Assembly: GCA_963556065.3 (NCBI GenBank)
Contig: CAUVYH020000016.1
Location: 1 to 64,000 of the forward strand
Reading direction: 5' to 3'
DNA length: 64,000 nt
Origin: JBAXTE01 sp963556065
Lineage (GTDB): Bacteria > Bacteroidota > Bacteroidia > Bacteroidales > WCHB1-69
The notes under the pieces are model-generated. The model was not told the DNA's origin, did not search any database, and was given only the letters and a program-made list of their open reading frames with translations. The position numbers and the translations under genes were made by a program. This document shows, in pieces, positions 50,001 to 59,226 of this stretch (positions are counted from its first letter, which is position 1; every line of letters starts with the position of its first letter).

Positions 50001-53000
50001 TTTTGTGGGGTATACTCAATGTTGAAATCATAATTATTTCCCGGAGAAATAGTTTCCGGACTAACCTGAATATTTCTGTTCAGTACTCCTTCTACACCAA
50101 CACGGTTTAGCTCACGAATAAAGAGTTTTGCATACGGATGATAGAACGGCGTAACATTATAATTTACAGATGTGTTATTATTGTAGATTACAGGTTGGAT
50201 GCTGAACACTCTCCCCGAATCGTTAAAGAAAAATTGATTGGATAAAAAATTTTCATTAATGCAATTTTGAACATTCTGTGAGTTGTTCTGAAAAGACAAC
50301 ATGACTGTGGGTGTTTTAAAATTTGTGTGCAATATATCTATTGTGCTCAAGTTTCTGATAGCTTTAATTGTTGCACCCTGTGCTCCATTCGGATTATTGT
50401 ATAATAAATTATCCTCGAACTTAATATTATCTGAATGGTAATAGTCAATATGGTTTTCAAATTTCTCAGGGATTGTAAACGGATCCATTTTGGCCGTAAT
50501 TTCTTCCCACATGTGAGTATATATATCCCTTCTCAAGGTGTCAATATACTTCGAATTTGTGCTTACAACATCCCCATCAAAATTAAATTGCCCCTGTATA
50601 TAATAATTATTATTTTCTTTCGGCAAATTAGATACATATAATGACATTATCAAATTATTATTCGAAATACCAGATGTTAGCATATATCCAGAAGAGGACA
50701 AATCAGCATTCAGATTATTAATAACTTTTTTTCGACTAACTTTTGGAGATGTCCATTTCCCTTTCTTTAAAATACTCCAACATAGTTGAAATTCTTCATA
50801 TTTACAGGGATCCACTTCGTTACTTATCTTTTTATAGATTTCTGCTTTTTGGCTATAATCAGAATTATATGTAAAGCTGGGTTTTAAACTTTTATCTACT
50901 TTTAAAAGCCAGAATAAATACAGCTTCCGATTATATACTTGAGGAAGAACAACTTCTCCTTTTATTTCCATATCAATTTTTTCCCAGGCACTCCATGTAC
51001 CATAGTTGCCATTAAACACGCGGTAATAGTATAAATAAGGGCTGGAGCTGGTGCGTGCAATCACATGCAGCAAATTGGTATCCGTGTCCGTTTCGTGATA
51101 TAAACCGCAAACATTTAATTTGGAAACATCATTCAGCTTTTGCAGGTAGTTTTGGTAAACGTCTTCGGCCAAGTCTTTAGTAATATCTCCGCCATTCAAT
51201 TCATCTTCCAAATCTTTAAAAAACGGAGTTTTATCGTCTCTCAAATCGGGCTCAATCCAGTTTTCGGGATAGAGGAATACTTTACGGTTGGCTTCCCACA
51301 CCCGGTAGTTCTTCATCCAGGTCCATTGTCCCCAGTCGTTGTTTCCTTCTGTGCTCACATACGGCTCAAGATTTAAGAAACACCGTTGCACAAACAACTG
51401 CACCGAGCTCATGGCCAATTTAATTCGTGATGTAAGCTGGCATGCAATCATTTCAGGATCGACCAGAAAATAGAAATACAAGTCGTTTTTATTGTACCAG
51501 GTGGTGCCATAACGTATACTCCGTTGGGAGTCTTCAATTAAAAAGTTGCATAATGCATTACATTTGCTTTCGCGAATCGGTTTTTGAATCGGACGTACTG
51601 CTTCCAACCATTCATCATCGGAATACCGAGCCTTTACCCCGGCTTTTACCCCCGCATCTTCCGCCTCAATGGTTGTCCACGAGAATATTTCACTTATCTT
51701 GCAATTAATCGTTTCTGCGAAATACACGCAGTTGATAATGCGCAAATAGGTTTCCGGTTTTTTAACAGCAGTTGTCAACGATAAATTCACTAAAACGGTA
51801 TCTACATCCGTTTCGCTAAAACCGGTGAGTTTTGCAAACAATGGCGTTGCCGCACCGGAATTAGCCGACATCAACACATCGTAAATGCTCACGTTGTTAT
51901 ACGAGTAATCGTTGTCGGTAGTAATGGCCGGGTAGCTTTTATTTATCGATATTATATCCGAAATGCGCCTCATATCGGAAGCTTTAATCTGCTTAGCATC
52001 AGCCGAAATCAACTTAAAAGTACTCCAATTGAACCCTCCGTGATCATGGTATTGTCCAATGTGCCATTCCGCCTCAGCATCTGTCATTTTGGTGCTGTTA
52101 ATCAACAAACAAGATTTTGAAAGCAGATAGTAGCATTTATACACATCCACGGGAATATTGGAATTATCCGCTACAATTTTTTCATGTATTTTAATAAATA
52201 AATCAGAGGTAAGAATATCTGTTATACTAAATTTCAAAAACAAGAAAGACGAAATCTCCATTGATATGTCGAATTGTTTGCAAACAGTTTTTTGAACAGT
52301 TGCAATCAACTCGGTATTCTTCTCAAATTTATAAAGAAAATCGAGTATCAATTCCGAACGGGTAATAATATCCGAAATTCCAATACTTGAGCTTTTTGTC
52401 AATGTGGAAACCAATGTATCAATTGCAGTTGCATCACCATCCCAAATATTAGAAAAATGCTTTTGGATAAATTCAACACGTTTTTCTTCTTTTTCCTCCC
52501 AAATGCCATGTATCAGATTTAATATTGCAGTCATTGCCTCGTCTTCTTTGAAAGAATCAAACTCCGATAAATCTTTTTTACAAGCGAATGGCAATAAAAA
52601 GGATAAAATATAATTGTTCCTATCTACCTGCGTTTGAGGTGAAACAAGAAAATCGCAAGCTGCACTAGTATCAGAAATAAAACCATTAAAATGTGTTTTT
52701 ATAAATTTCGTCTTAGCTTCATCATCTGGTAAATATAAATTGGTATATTCAATAATATCGTTTACCTTAAGAAATTCGGTACTATTATTAAATTGAGAAA
52801 AATAAGACAAGAAGCGTTTGGACAAAACATATTTTAATTTTGGATTTTCATTCACAAGATCATCCGAGGTATTGTATTTCCAAATTACGTCATTACAGAG
52901 TTGGGATAATTCATCAATAAACAGTTCGAGTGTGGATTTTTGCTGTTTGGTATCCGGTGTAAAATCAGCATCGCCATACCCGTAGTTTAGCAGGTAGTAC

Positions 53001-56000
53001 AACGAATCGGCCGATAATTTTAGTTTTTTAAGCTTGTCAAAATCGCTCAGGAACCGGCTTGTGCTTTCAACACTTGCAAATATTTCCGAGAAATCGGCCG
53101 GAATGGTATCCTGCATCACACTTATCCATGTAAACAGCTCTTTTACCTTAATCTTCAAAACTTTCGCAAATTTTGCCCAGCGATACATTTTTGCGATATT
53201 TTCAAAAGTTCTTTCGTTCGTAGGCAATTGGGCAGCCAAAAGATCAAATGTCCCATCATCAATTTGCAATGCACACATCAATGTGTTTCTAACATCCGCA
53301 AGAATAATGGGAGATGACGGATCTTCATGTGCAAGCACCTTAAATTGTCTGTTGTCGGCATCATCAAGTTCCATGTATTTATTTAAGGGATTACTGACCG
53401 ATTTGCTTAAAAAGAGCCGGTCGTACATCGGTAGAATCGATTTTAACGAAAAGTCAAACCGGATGTGCGTATCGATGTTTCCGTAAAATGCAAGCAGTTG
53501 CTCGGTTTTAAGTTTCAGCCTGGTTTTAATCTTATCAAAATTCATCAAATTAATCAGATTAATCGAGTCATTAGATACAACCGGATTTATAATGGAATTC
53601 GACAATAAAAGATCCAGTTCCCACATTTCGAACGATGCTTTTCGATACAAGCGGACAAAACGATGTGCCCGGTCATATTGGTTTGCATTTCCTGTCACCG
53701 TTTTACTGTCGCAAGAACAATTGGCATCTAATCCGCCAACAATAGTCAACCCGACCCATTTAATATTCTTCATCAGGTCATACATTTCATGACAATCGAG
53801 CCCGGTTTTCTTCATAAATTCTTCGGCACCCATTGTATAATCAGAGCCCAAAGGATTTTCCACATTCCATGCTTTTTGGTTACGATTTGCTATAACACTA
53901 TAATTTCCACTTCCGTCAGGAAAAGCGATGTCGGTTGCTAATATAAAATTTTTCTCCACTTCGGTCAGCCCAAAATATTCCGCAGCAATGTCTGCATCGG
54001 AAGCTTCGGTTAACGACTTTTGAAATGCTTCCATCAACGCGTATCTTTTTACGCCTGACTTTTCTAAAAAGCCCCTTGTTTCCTGACGATATAGGTCATA
54101 CGAAGAATAAATCGGGTAAAGTACTTTTTTAAGTCCCCTGTATGCGTCGTCATTTACATGCTCGGGAGCCGCCAAAAGTTCTTTGGATGTTAGGGTGGTC
54201 TGATAAGAGCTGGATGCAGCTATACCCACAACCTTATTTTCCAAAATCTCGTTCACCAGATCGATATATGGCATTGCGGTATCTGCATTTAAACAGTTTA
54301 ACTGAATATTTTCTATATCCGGTCTTCGCTCCTTTAATATTTCACGTACGCTGAATTGGCCTCCCGCCCCATTATCTTTCAACGATTTCAGTCCATCCAG
54401 ATAAGTCAGCACATCAAGCAAGTACGCCGAGGGACTATAAACAGATGCACAGTGTTCGCAGTTGCAGTAGTCCGTTGAGCCGAAAAGAGCTTCTATGTTC
54501 GGGAAATCTTTTATCAACCGTTTCATTAGATCCGAATCAATTACAGGCATAATAGATCTGGGTTCTCCTTTCGAAAAATCGGAACGGATACTGGTAAAAG
54601 CAGCAAGGGATCCCGCATACCTGGATGTTGCCAGTTGAAATACTTTGGCTGCTTCATCCTTGGAAATGCCTTTCGAGGTAAGCGTGCGTTCAACATTATC
54701 TTTTCCCGTAAAATACAACTGGCTTGCCGAGTGTATTTTAGCATCAAGTAATGCCGTGGCACACTGGGGAGTAGGGCTTAGCCTGAATGCACTTTGAACC
54801 GCTTTTAATTCATTAATTTGGGCTTTCTTCTCTTCATCTGTTCCAGTTGGATGAAATTTATCGTCCACAGAATCAACAAGTAAGTCAAATTTATCCGGAT
54901 TCTCATATATAAAGCCTTCGATCGTATCAAAATATTTTAATCCATGTTGCCCGCTTCTGCCGGCTCCGGCAATATAGGAAACATCGGGGTACGTCTTTTC
55001 ATTATTCCCGACCAACGTGTCGGCATAATTGCTGATTTTTTCTTCTTCGGTTTTTCCCGGAGTGTTTGACGGATAGCCTTGCTTACCACCTGAAATTAAT
55101 TCACGGATAATATCTGTCCAACCATCTTTTGAGACCTTGGCTAGATTTCTAACGGAGTTTATATCATCCAATTTCACCATCTTTTCTTTAGCATATTGGA
55201 GCATTGGTGGATGGTTGTCGGTAACATGCCCCAACCCGAAAGTGATCACTGTTTTTTTCACATTATCCGTTCCGTATTCATTCTCTTTATCCAATAATGC
55301 TTTTTTAAACTCAACCAAATCCGCATTTAGATCAAAAAACAGTGACGAAACTTCACTTTTTTGCGTATCGGTTAGCGTTGTTGAAGCAAATTTGAACAAC
55401 GAGCCTACAGACATGTCCCCAATAAGAAGAGGCTTATCCATTCGGAAACCGTCCCGAAGTTTTTTTAATTGAGCAAGAACATCTTCAATCTCTTTCGTGA
55501 AATCAGTAAATGGAATATAGTAATAGTTGTAAGCATTTGTAGTAATTGTTCTTTGATTCTCTTCGTCAATAAAAACGATGGATTTCAGCAACTCACCACT
55601 CAAATCTTCCACATACTTAATCCAATTCCGGTTTGGATTAAAAACTCCATTCATAATATCGTTTGCAAAAGTTTGAATAAATCCCATCCACAAATTATCG
55701 GAACCAAAATCCGAGTATATTTTTTCTTTGGTTATTGTCTGAATGTAAGACTTCCACGAAAATTCATCACCGTATTTTTTATTCAAGATATCGTTTGCCA
55801 ATCCTTCAATATAGGTGTTCCAACTTGCTGAAGGGCAAAAAGTAACAGGGATAAGCAACTCCTTTATCTTCGAATCCAAATATGCTGTCCATTCAGACAA
55901 GGTATGTGTATTTTTAATAATTTCTGCAACTAATAAACCTAAAAAAGAGCTCCAACCCGAAGTTGAAAAGAAATAAGAATTCATTAGATTTTTTGTCTGA

Positions 56001-56977
56001 GCATTAATTTCATCTAACCACGTTTTAACATCCCATATCTTGTCCTTAATCTCAGTATTTAATTGATCATAATACTTTGACCAAAAATCAGTTTTATACA
56101 ATTCACTCGGAACCATTTTAGATGTGCCGTTTATTAAATAGTCCAAAAGCACTTGTGTATTTGTTGAATCATCTAAATCCGAAGGGTACAAACTTTTAAG
56201 TCTGTCTGTGGGATAGTTCTGATATAAAAACCCGAAAAATGTTTTGAACAATACCTCAACGGAACCGGCTTGGATATACATCCGATAACTCAAGTAATAC
56301 TCCATAATTTGCTCCACCGTTAATCCGGTAATCTTCGATAACTCATCAACGTTATTTTTCGTAAAAGTTTTTTTCCAATCAGGAACCTCCTCATTGAATT
56401 TATTGGTAAAATCTTCAAAAACCGTTATAAAATTGTATTTCGAAAACTCATTAACAATATCATAAACGGTTTCCTTCTTGTTCACCATAAAGGATTCGGT
56501 TACAAATATCGGATCATTTTCTATGGTCTCCATTGAAGAGAAAACTTTTATCACCACACCAAATCTGGTCGATGCACCCGGTTGTTTAAAAAACAAACAA
56601 TAGGTGCCATCCGACAATACTTCCGTTTGCCCTAAGCCGTCAGTAGGATCAACTCCAACTTTTTTTGTAAAAATTTTCAAGATAGCCCCACCTAAAGGCA
56701 TTCCATCCAAATTAGTCACCGAACCCATCACATGATAATAATTCTGCAAATCATCATTCATAATAGCCAATAATTCTCTGGTAAGCTCACAAGATCCAAG
56801 AATACAGTGAGACTTGCGAAACTCGTTAATGGCTTCTTTTGTAGTATAACCGATAATTTTATTTATAATCTCTTCATCTGAAATGGAGTATCCCAAAAAA
56901 GACAAAGCATTTTGTAATTGGCAGACATGATCCCGATTTGTGACATCAATGTCTAATGGAATTAATTGTGTTTTCAT
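47039..56977 (-). CDS. Tc toxin TcA subunit (pore/translocation), 3312 residues
   Basis: TcA forms a bell-shaped pentamer that binds cells and injects the toxin through a central channel. From the N-terminus: a possible peptidoglycan-binding-like helix bundle (LQNALSFLGYSISDEEIINK), a carboxypeptidase-regulatory-like fold near residues 80-170 (VMGSVTNLDGMPLGGAILKIF), then the VRP1-like region near residue 850 (CEHCASVYSPSAYLLDVLTYLD), the ABC-toxin N and neuraminidase-like regions near 1790-1960 (YRVWEANRKVFLYPENWIEP), helical pore/linker parts near 2650-2950, and the TcB-binding domain from about 3020 (LPEWLFDMDYPGHYMRRIKS). It is about 800 residues longer than Photorhabdus TcdA1, mostly at the N-terminus. 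No frameshift in 9.9 kb. AT-rich like the host. Confidence 0.95.
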   Translation of the reverse strand: MKTQLIPLDIDVTNRDHVCQLQNALSFLGYSISDEEIINKIIGYTTKEAINEFRKSHCILGSCELTRELLAIMNDDLQNYYHVMGSVTNLDGMPLGGAILKIFTKKVGVDPTDGLGQTEVLSDGTYCLFFKQPGASTRFGVVIKVFSSMETIENDPIFVTESFMVNKKETVYDIVNEFSKYNFITVFEDFTNKFNEEVPDWKKTFTKNNVDELSKITGLTVEQIMEYYLSYRMYIQAGSVEVLFKTFFGFLYQNYPTDRLKSLYPSDLDDSTNTQVLLDYLINGTSKMVPSELYKTDFWSKYYDQLNTEIKDKIWDVKTWLDEINAQTKNLMNSYFFSTSGWSSFLGLLVAEIIKNTHTLSEWTAYLDSKIKELLIPVTFCPSASWNTYIEGLANDILNKKYGDEFSWKSYIQTITKEKIYSDFGSDNLWMGFIQTFANDIMNGVFNPNRNWIKYVEDLSGELLKSIVFIDEENQRTITTNAYNYYYIPFTDFTKEIEDVLAQLKKLRDGFRMDKPLLIGDMSVGSLFKFASTTLTDTQKSEVSSLFFDLNADLVEFKKALLDKENEYGTDNVKKTVITFGLGHVTDNHPPMLQYAKEKMVKLDDINSVRNLAKVSKDGWTDIIRELISGGKQGYPSNTPGKTEEEKISNYADTLVGNNEKTYPDVSYIAGAGRSGQHGLKYFDTIEGFIYENPDKFDLLVDSVDDKFHPTGTDEEKKAQINELKAVQSAFRLSPTPQCATALLDAKIHSASQLYFTGKDNVERTLTSKGISKDEAAKVFQLATSRYAGSLAAFTSIRSDFSKGEPRSIMPVIDSDLMKRLIKDFPNIEALFGSTDYCNCEHCASVYSPSAYLLDVLTYLDGLKSLKDNGAGGQFSVREILKERRPDIENIQLNCLNADTAMPYIDLVNEILENKVVGIAASSSYQTTLTSKELLAAPEHVNDDAYRGLKKVLYPIYSSYDLYRQETRGFLEKSGVKRYALMEAFQKSLTEASDADIAAEYFGLTEVEKNFILATDIAFPDGSGNYSVIANRNQKAWNVENPLGSDYTMGAEEFMKKTGLDCHEMYDLMKNIKWVGLTIVGGLDANCSCDSKTVTGNANQYDRAHRFVRLYRKASFEMWELDLLLSNSIINPVVSNDSINLINLMNFDKIKTRLKLKTEQLLAFYGNIDTHIRFDFSLKSILPMYDRLFLSKSVSNPLNKYMELDDADNRQFKVLAHEDPSSPIILADVRNTLMCALQIDDGTFDLLAAQLPTNERTFENIAKMYRWAKFAKVLKIKVKELFTWISVMQDTIPADFSEIFASVESTSRFLSDFDKLKKLKLSADSLYYLLNYGYGDADFTPDTKQQKSTLELFIDELSQLCNDVIWKYNTSDDLVNENPKLKYVLSKRFLSYFSQFNNSTEFLKVNDIIEYTNLYLPDDEAKTKFIKTHFNGFISDTSAACDFLVSPQTQVDRNNYILSFLLPFACKKDLSEFDSFKEDEAMTAILNLIHGIWEEKEEKRVEFIQKHFSNIWDGDATAIDTLVSTLTKSSSIGISDIITRSELILDFLYKFEKNTELIATVQKTVCKQFDISMEISSFLFLKFSITDILTSDLFIKIHEKIVADNSNIPVDVYKCYYLLSKSCLLINSTKMTDAEAEWHIGQYHDHGGFNWSTFKLISADAKQIKASDMRRISDIISINKSYPAITTDNDYSYNNVSIYDVLMSANSGAATPLFAKLTGFSETDVDTVLVNLSLTTAVKKPETYLRIINCVYFAETINCKISEIFSWTTIEAEDAGVKAGVKARYSDDEWLEAVRPIQKPIRESKCNALCNFLIEDSQRSIRYGTTWYNKNDLYFYFLVDPEMIACQLTSRIKLAMSSVQLFVQRCFLNLEPYVSTEGNNDWGQWTWMKNYRVWEANRKVFLYPENWIEPDLRDDKTPFFKDLEDELNGGDITKDLAEDVYQNYLQKLNDVSKLNVCGLYHETDTDTNLLHVIARTSSSPYLYYYRVFNGNYGTWSAWEKIDMEIKGEVVLPQVYNRKLYLFWLLKVDKSLKPSFTYNSDYSQKAEIYKKISNEVDPCKYEEFQLCWSILKKGKWTSPKVSRKKVINNLNADLSSSGYMLTSGISNNNLIMSLYVSNLPKENNNYYIQGQFNFDGDVVSTNSKYIDTLRRDIYTHMWEEITAKMDPFTIPEKFENHIDYYHSDNIKFEDNLLYNNPNGAQGATIKAIRNLSTIDILHTNFKTPTVMLSFQNNSQNVQNCINENFLSNQFFFNDSGRVFSIQPVIYNNNTSVNYNVTPFYHPYAKLFIRELNRVGVEGVLNRNIQVSPETISPGNNYDFNIEYTPQNGANTSEYYRKEIVDFAFGGAYSVYNWELFFHAPLFIACKLSENQKFEDAMNWFHTIFNPMDTGTSSGTQRFWVTKPFYEMNSDSVRLQNIYNILNSVSSNNNEFADQVKAWLENPFMPHLIARYRPVAYQRTVVMKYIDNLIAWADQLFRRDTIESINEATLLYILASEILGDRPQKMPAKVNPEFGKTFTKILEESSHTIIGQDPVSVFESTVRYNFESDHSGSTMQTLSSAVRNTTMKAVSKADVNKCSVQGRKIAVSLRTSKTQLPRIDATHFCIPFNDQLLTYWDTVEDRLYKIRHCMNIEGVERQLALFEPPIDPALLVRAAAMGLDIASVLADSSASMPNYRFRTVAQKAMEFCSEVKQLGEKILSTIEKRDAESLALLRSSQEINMQQAAKQVRKMQITEAEENMNAQNEAIKLAQQKYNYYSSREFMNGLETGAYALNIASAVINDIIVPNYLAASVLNLIPKIETGTSGFAPFFSSTITDGTKISALMTGVTQSISAFAQSVDKHASMLATMGSYKRRQQDWDFQATQATQEIAQLNKQSAAAEIRKQIAEKELENQDLQIEQLKTTDEYYSSKFTNEELYNWMLKQVTSFYFKSYQLAYDMAKKAEACYRYELGITDSNYFINFGYWDNAKKGLLAGDKLMYDLHRLDAAYIDNNKRNMELTKHISLAQMFPQNLIDIISSGSTFITLPEWLFDMDYPGHYMRRIKSVSISIPNISGPYTGVNCTLTLLNNTVRISNLKGETYAAPTQGEDNRFTKQFGAIQSIATSHGQNDAGVFEMNFNDERYLPFEGAGVVSDWKISLPKETNMFNFSSLSDVIIHINYTARDGGAVLAEAATAALKAMLPTNAAVLLSLKHDFPAEWNQMLSNTNKEMTFELKAEQLPYFANLNKVDKLWEILALPLSEEDESSIGIQIIDPFNNTPATWRPLTYGGNVFKLEDHSNHDTLGTWKLKLACDITKLENVLFAVVLGQTPPTND

Positions 56978-57191
56978 GTTTTATTAATTTTATTTCTAAT
57001 AATTAAATGGTCCTTGTTTTATTAATCTCCGTTAAGCGCAGCAAATACGTTTTGCAAACTACCAAGACTCTATTGAACCTGCAAATTCAGTTGATTATTT
57101 TAAAGCGAAGTTTTCTTAGATCCTTCCTTGAGTTTTAAAGTTTAACGCTGCCCTGTAGCGGGCTGAGAAATGTTTTTTAAATTCAGAGGTA

Positions 57192-57920
57192 TTAAATGGT
57201 GTATTCATTAGGGTATTTTTCTTGAAGTTTGCCTTCAAGAAACGCAGCAGTTTCTTCTATTGTGATGGCTTCGTTTCCGATTTTAAGTAGTGCCGAATTG
57301 GTTTTTGCGCCAATAAAACCGTCGATATTGCCTATTTCAAAACCTAAGCGGATTAGTCCACTTTGAATAAATGCCTCATTGTTTCTTCCTGCAAATTTAT
57401 CCACGTGGATCCCAATTGCCAGAATCGCACTTACAGCCATAGCCGTGTAGGCATTCATATTGCTTGCTTTTCCATTTCGGTAGTAATCGTAAACAACATG
57501 GTGACTTCCACGGCAATCGAAATGCCATGCTTCGCTTAGTTTTGTACTGGGGGTTTTAATTATCGGGTAAAAACCGTACTTTTCTGCAATTACCCAAAAA
57601 TCTTTTAAACTTATTTTTATTTTCGACAAATCAATGTCCATAGATCTGCCCGCCTCATGTAAGCTTCCGCCCGGAGGAGGACTGTAGGCTTTTTTCTTGC
57701 CGGTTTTATAGTCTAAGTTCGCCTGATATTGCATATCATAACTTCTGAACAAGTCGGACAGGACTAGTTCTCCTCCAACTTTTTGCAATTCGTCCGACAA
57801 AGCAAAAATAGCATTGTGGGTATCTGGTGTGCATTGTGCCAACCTTGAGGGAAGTAAAACGTTTTGATTGCCATTTTTATAAATGGACTTAATTTGAATG
57901 TGGAGCAATGGTGCTTTCAT
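57192..57920 (-). CDS. M15-family peptidoglycan peptidase with C-terminal peptidoglycan-binding-like domain
   Basis: A 242-residue zinc peptidase of the VanY/endolysin M15 type. Catalytic blocks: LSDLFRSYDMQYQ, SLHEAGRSMDIDL (zinc ligands His and Asp) and LSEAWHFDCRG (catalytic Glu and zinc His). Residues of about 165-242 look like a peptidoglycan-binding-type domain (IQSGLIRLGFEIGNIDGFIGAKTNSAL). No signal peptide, as in phage endolysins that need a holin. It lies 214 bases upstream of tcA and 25 bases after the patatin gene. M15 endopeptidases such as ChiX belong to type 10 secretion cassettes, and Tc loci elsewhere carry endolysins, so a role in toxin release is a good hypothesis. Confidence 0.85.
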   Translation of the reverse strand: MKAPLLHIQIKSIYKNGNQNVLLPSRLAQCTPDTHNAIFALSDELQKVGGELVLSDLFRSYDMQYQANLDYKTGKKKAYSPPPGGSLHEAGRSMDIDLSKIKISLKDFWVIAEKYGFYPIIKTPSTKLSEAWHFDCRGSHHVVYDYYRNGKASNMNAYTAMAVSAILAIGIHVDKFAGRNNEAFIQSGLIRLGFEIGNIDGFIGAKTNSALLKIGNEAITIEETAAFLEGKLQEKYPNEYTI

Positions 57921-57945
57921 GTTAATTACGGGTTTGTTTTAAAAA

Positions 57946-59205
57946 TTAATTTCGTGTAAGTTCCGGGCTAATCGATAATTTGGTCGCTCTCATTTTCTTA
58001 TATTTATCCCAATTAAATGATTTTATAAAATCCGAGGCCGCTTTTGCCCCACGACAAAACAAATCAATTTTATCATCATCCGATAAGCTGAAATTCAACC
58101 AATTATGATTACCGGTATCGATATACCCAATCAAATGCTTATAATCTTCATGGTTTCGAAGAAATTCATCATCCTGAGAAAATCTGGCCGTATTAAAAAC
58201 CGAACCGATCATACTAAAAATCGTTTCATTTTTATTTAAAACCGTTTTATCTCGCCCGATTTTAATTCCAAATGTCGGTGCAAAAGGGATCTGATCGTTC
58301 TTGTGAAAAATACTAATCGGGAAATTAGAGATGATTCCACCGTCCATAAACATAACCTCCGACGGAATATTTGTATTTAGCCCAAGTTTTGTATTCCACT
58401 TTATCCACTGCTCCACACTAACCGGTATATGATTTATACGAAACGGGTGGAAAAACATGGGCACGGACATTGAAGCTCTCACAAAATCTGCAGGGTTCGC
58501 TAATTGGGGATTTGCGTAAAACAAATCGGCCATTTCCGGAAAAACGATTTTGCTTCCGGTCGTAATATCCGCCGAAATTATTGCAATTCTAGCAAAGTCT
58601 ATTGAGTCAACAGTTGCGGAATTGTTAGGCCTTAGTTTTAACCTATTGTTCGGAGACACCCCTCTACTTCTCAATGCCTGTAAGTCGCCAAGATTTTTTA
58701 TTCCACACTGGCCTAAAAGGGTTTTCATCCAGTTATAAAAGTTACTACCCGGATTCAATCCCAAATCATCTTTAAAATTATCAATAACTTGAACCCCTTT
58801 TATCGCTAATTTAATATTTGATGATTTGTTTAGCAATGCATTGATAAAATCTTTTGCATCACTGTCTCCATCCACAAAATCGTATAAGTCCTTATTATTT
58901 AACCGATTTAAAATCCATTCGCTTTTACTGTCATCAATTGTTCCGGATGCAGCCATTAGCATAGTATTGATAGCTCCGGCCGAAGTTCCGGCAAGTTGCA
59001 AAAAGCGAATACCCATTTGCTCTAACACATATACATAGCCAAGCAAAGAAACGCCTAAAGTGCCTCCTCCCTCCTGAACCAAATCAACATATTGATGGTT
59101 TTGCTCATCAATAACATCGGAAAATTGCTTGCCATCAACTTCTTCTTTTAAATCGTTAATGACACTCAACACTCTTGCTTCTTCTGTAAATTGTGTTATT
59201 TTCAT
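57946..59205 (-). CDS. Patatin-like phospholipase
   Basis: A 419-residue lipid acyl hydrolase. Oxyanion hole QEGGGTLGVSLLGYV near residue 55, nucleophile elbow LAGTSAGAINTMLMAA near residue 78, and catalytic Asp in MDGGIISNFPIS near residue 290 give the full Ser-Asp dyad, so it should be active. Also seen: MSVPMFFHPFRIN, common in patatins. No signal peptide. It follows the 139-residue gene by 21 bases and precedes the M15 gene by 25, so the three form a tight operon leading into tcA. It could be an independently acting effector, a membrane-damaging release factor, or cargo. Confidence 0.9.
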   Translation of the reverse strand: MKITQFTEEARVLSVINDLKEEVDGKQFSDVIDEQNHQYVDLVQEGGGTLGVSLLGYVYVLEQMGIRFLQLAGTSAGAINTMLMAASGTIDDSKSEWILNRLNNKDLYDFVDGDSDAKDFINALLNKSSNIKLAIKGVQVIDNFKDDLGLNPGSNFYNWMKTLLGQCGIKNLGDLQALRSRGVSPNNRLKLRPNNSATVDSIDFARIAIISADITTGSKIVFPEMADLFYANPQLANPADFVRASMSVPMFFHPFRINHIPVSVEQWIKWNTKLGLNTNIPSEVMFMDGGIISNFPISIFHKNDQIPFAPTFGIKIGRDKTVLNKNETIFSMIGSVFNTARFSQDDEFLRNHEDYKHLIGYIDTGNHNWLNFSLSDDDKIDLFCRGAKAASDFIKSFNWDKYKKMRATKLSISPELTRN

Positions 59206-59226
59206 AGCTGTGTTTTAATATCGGGG

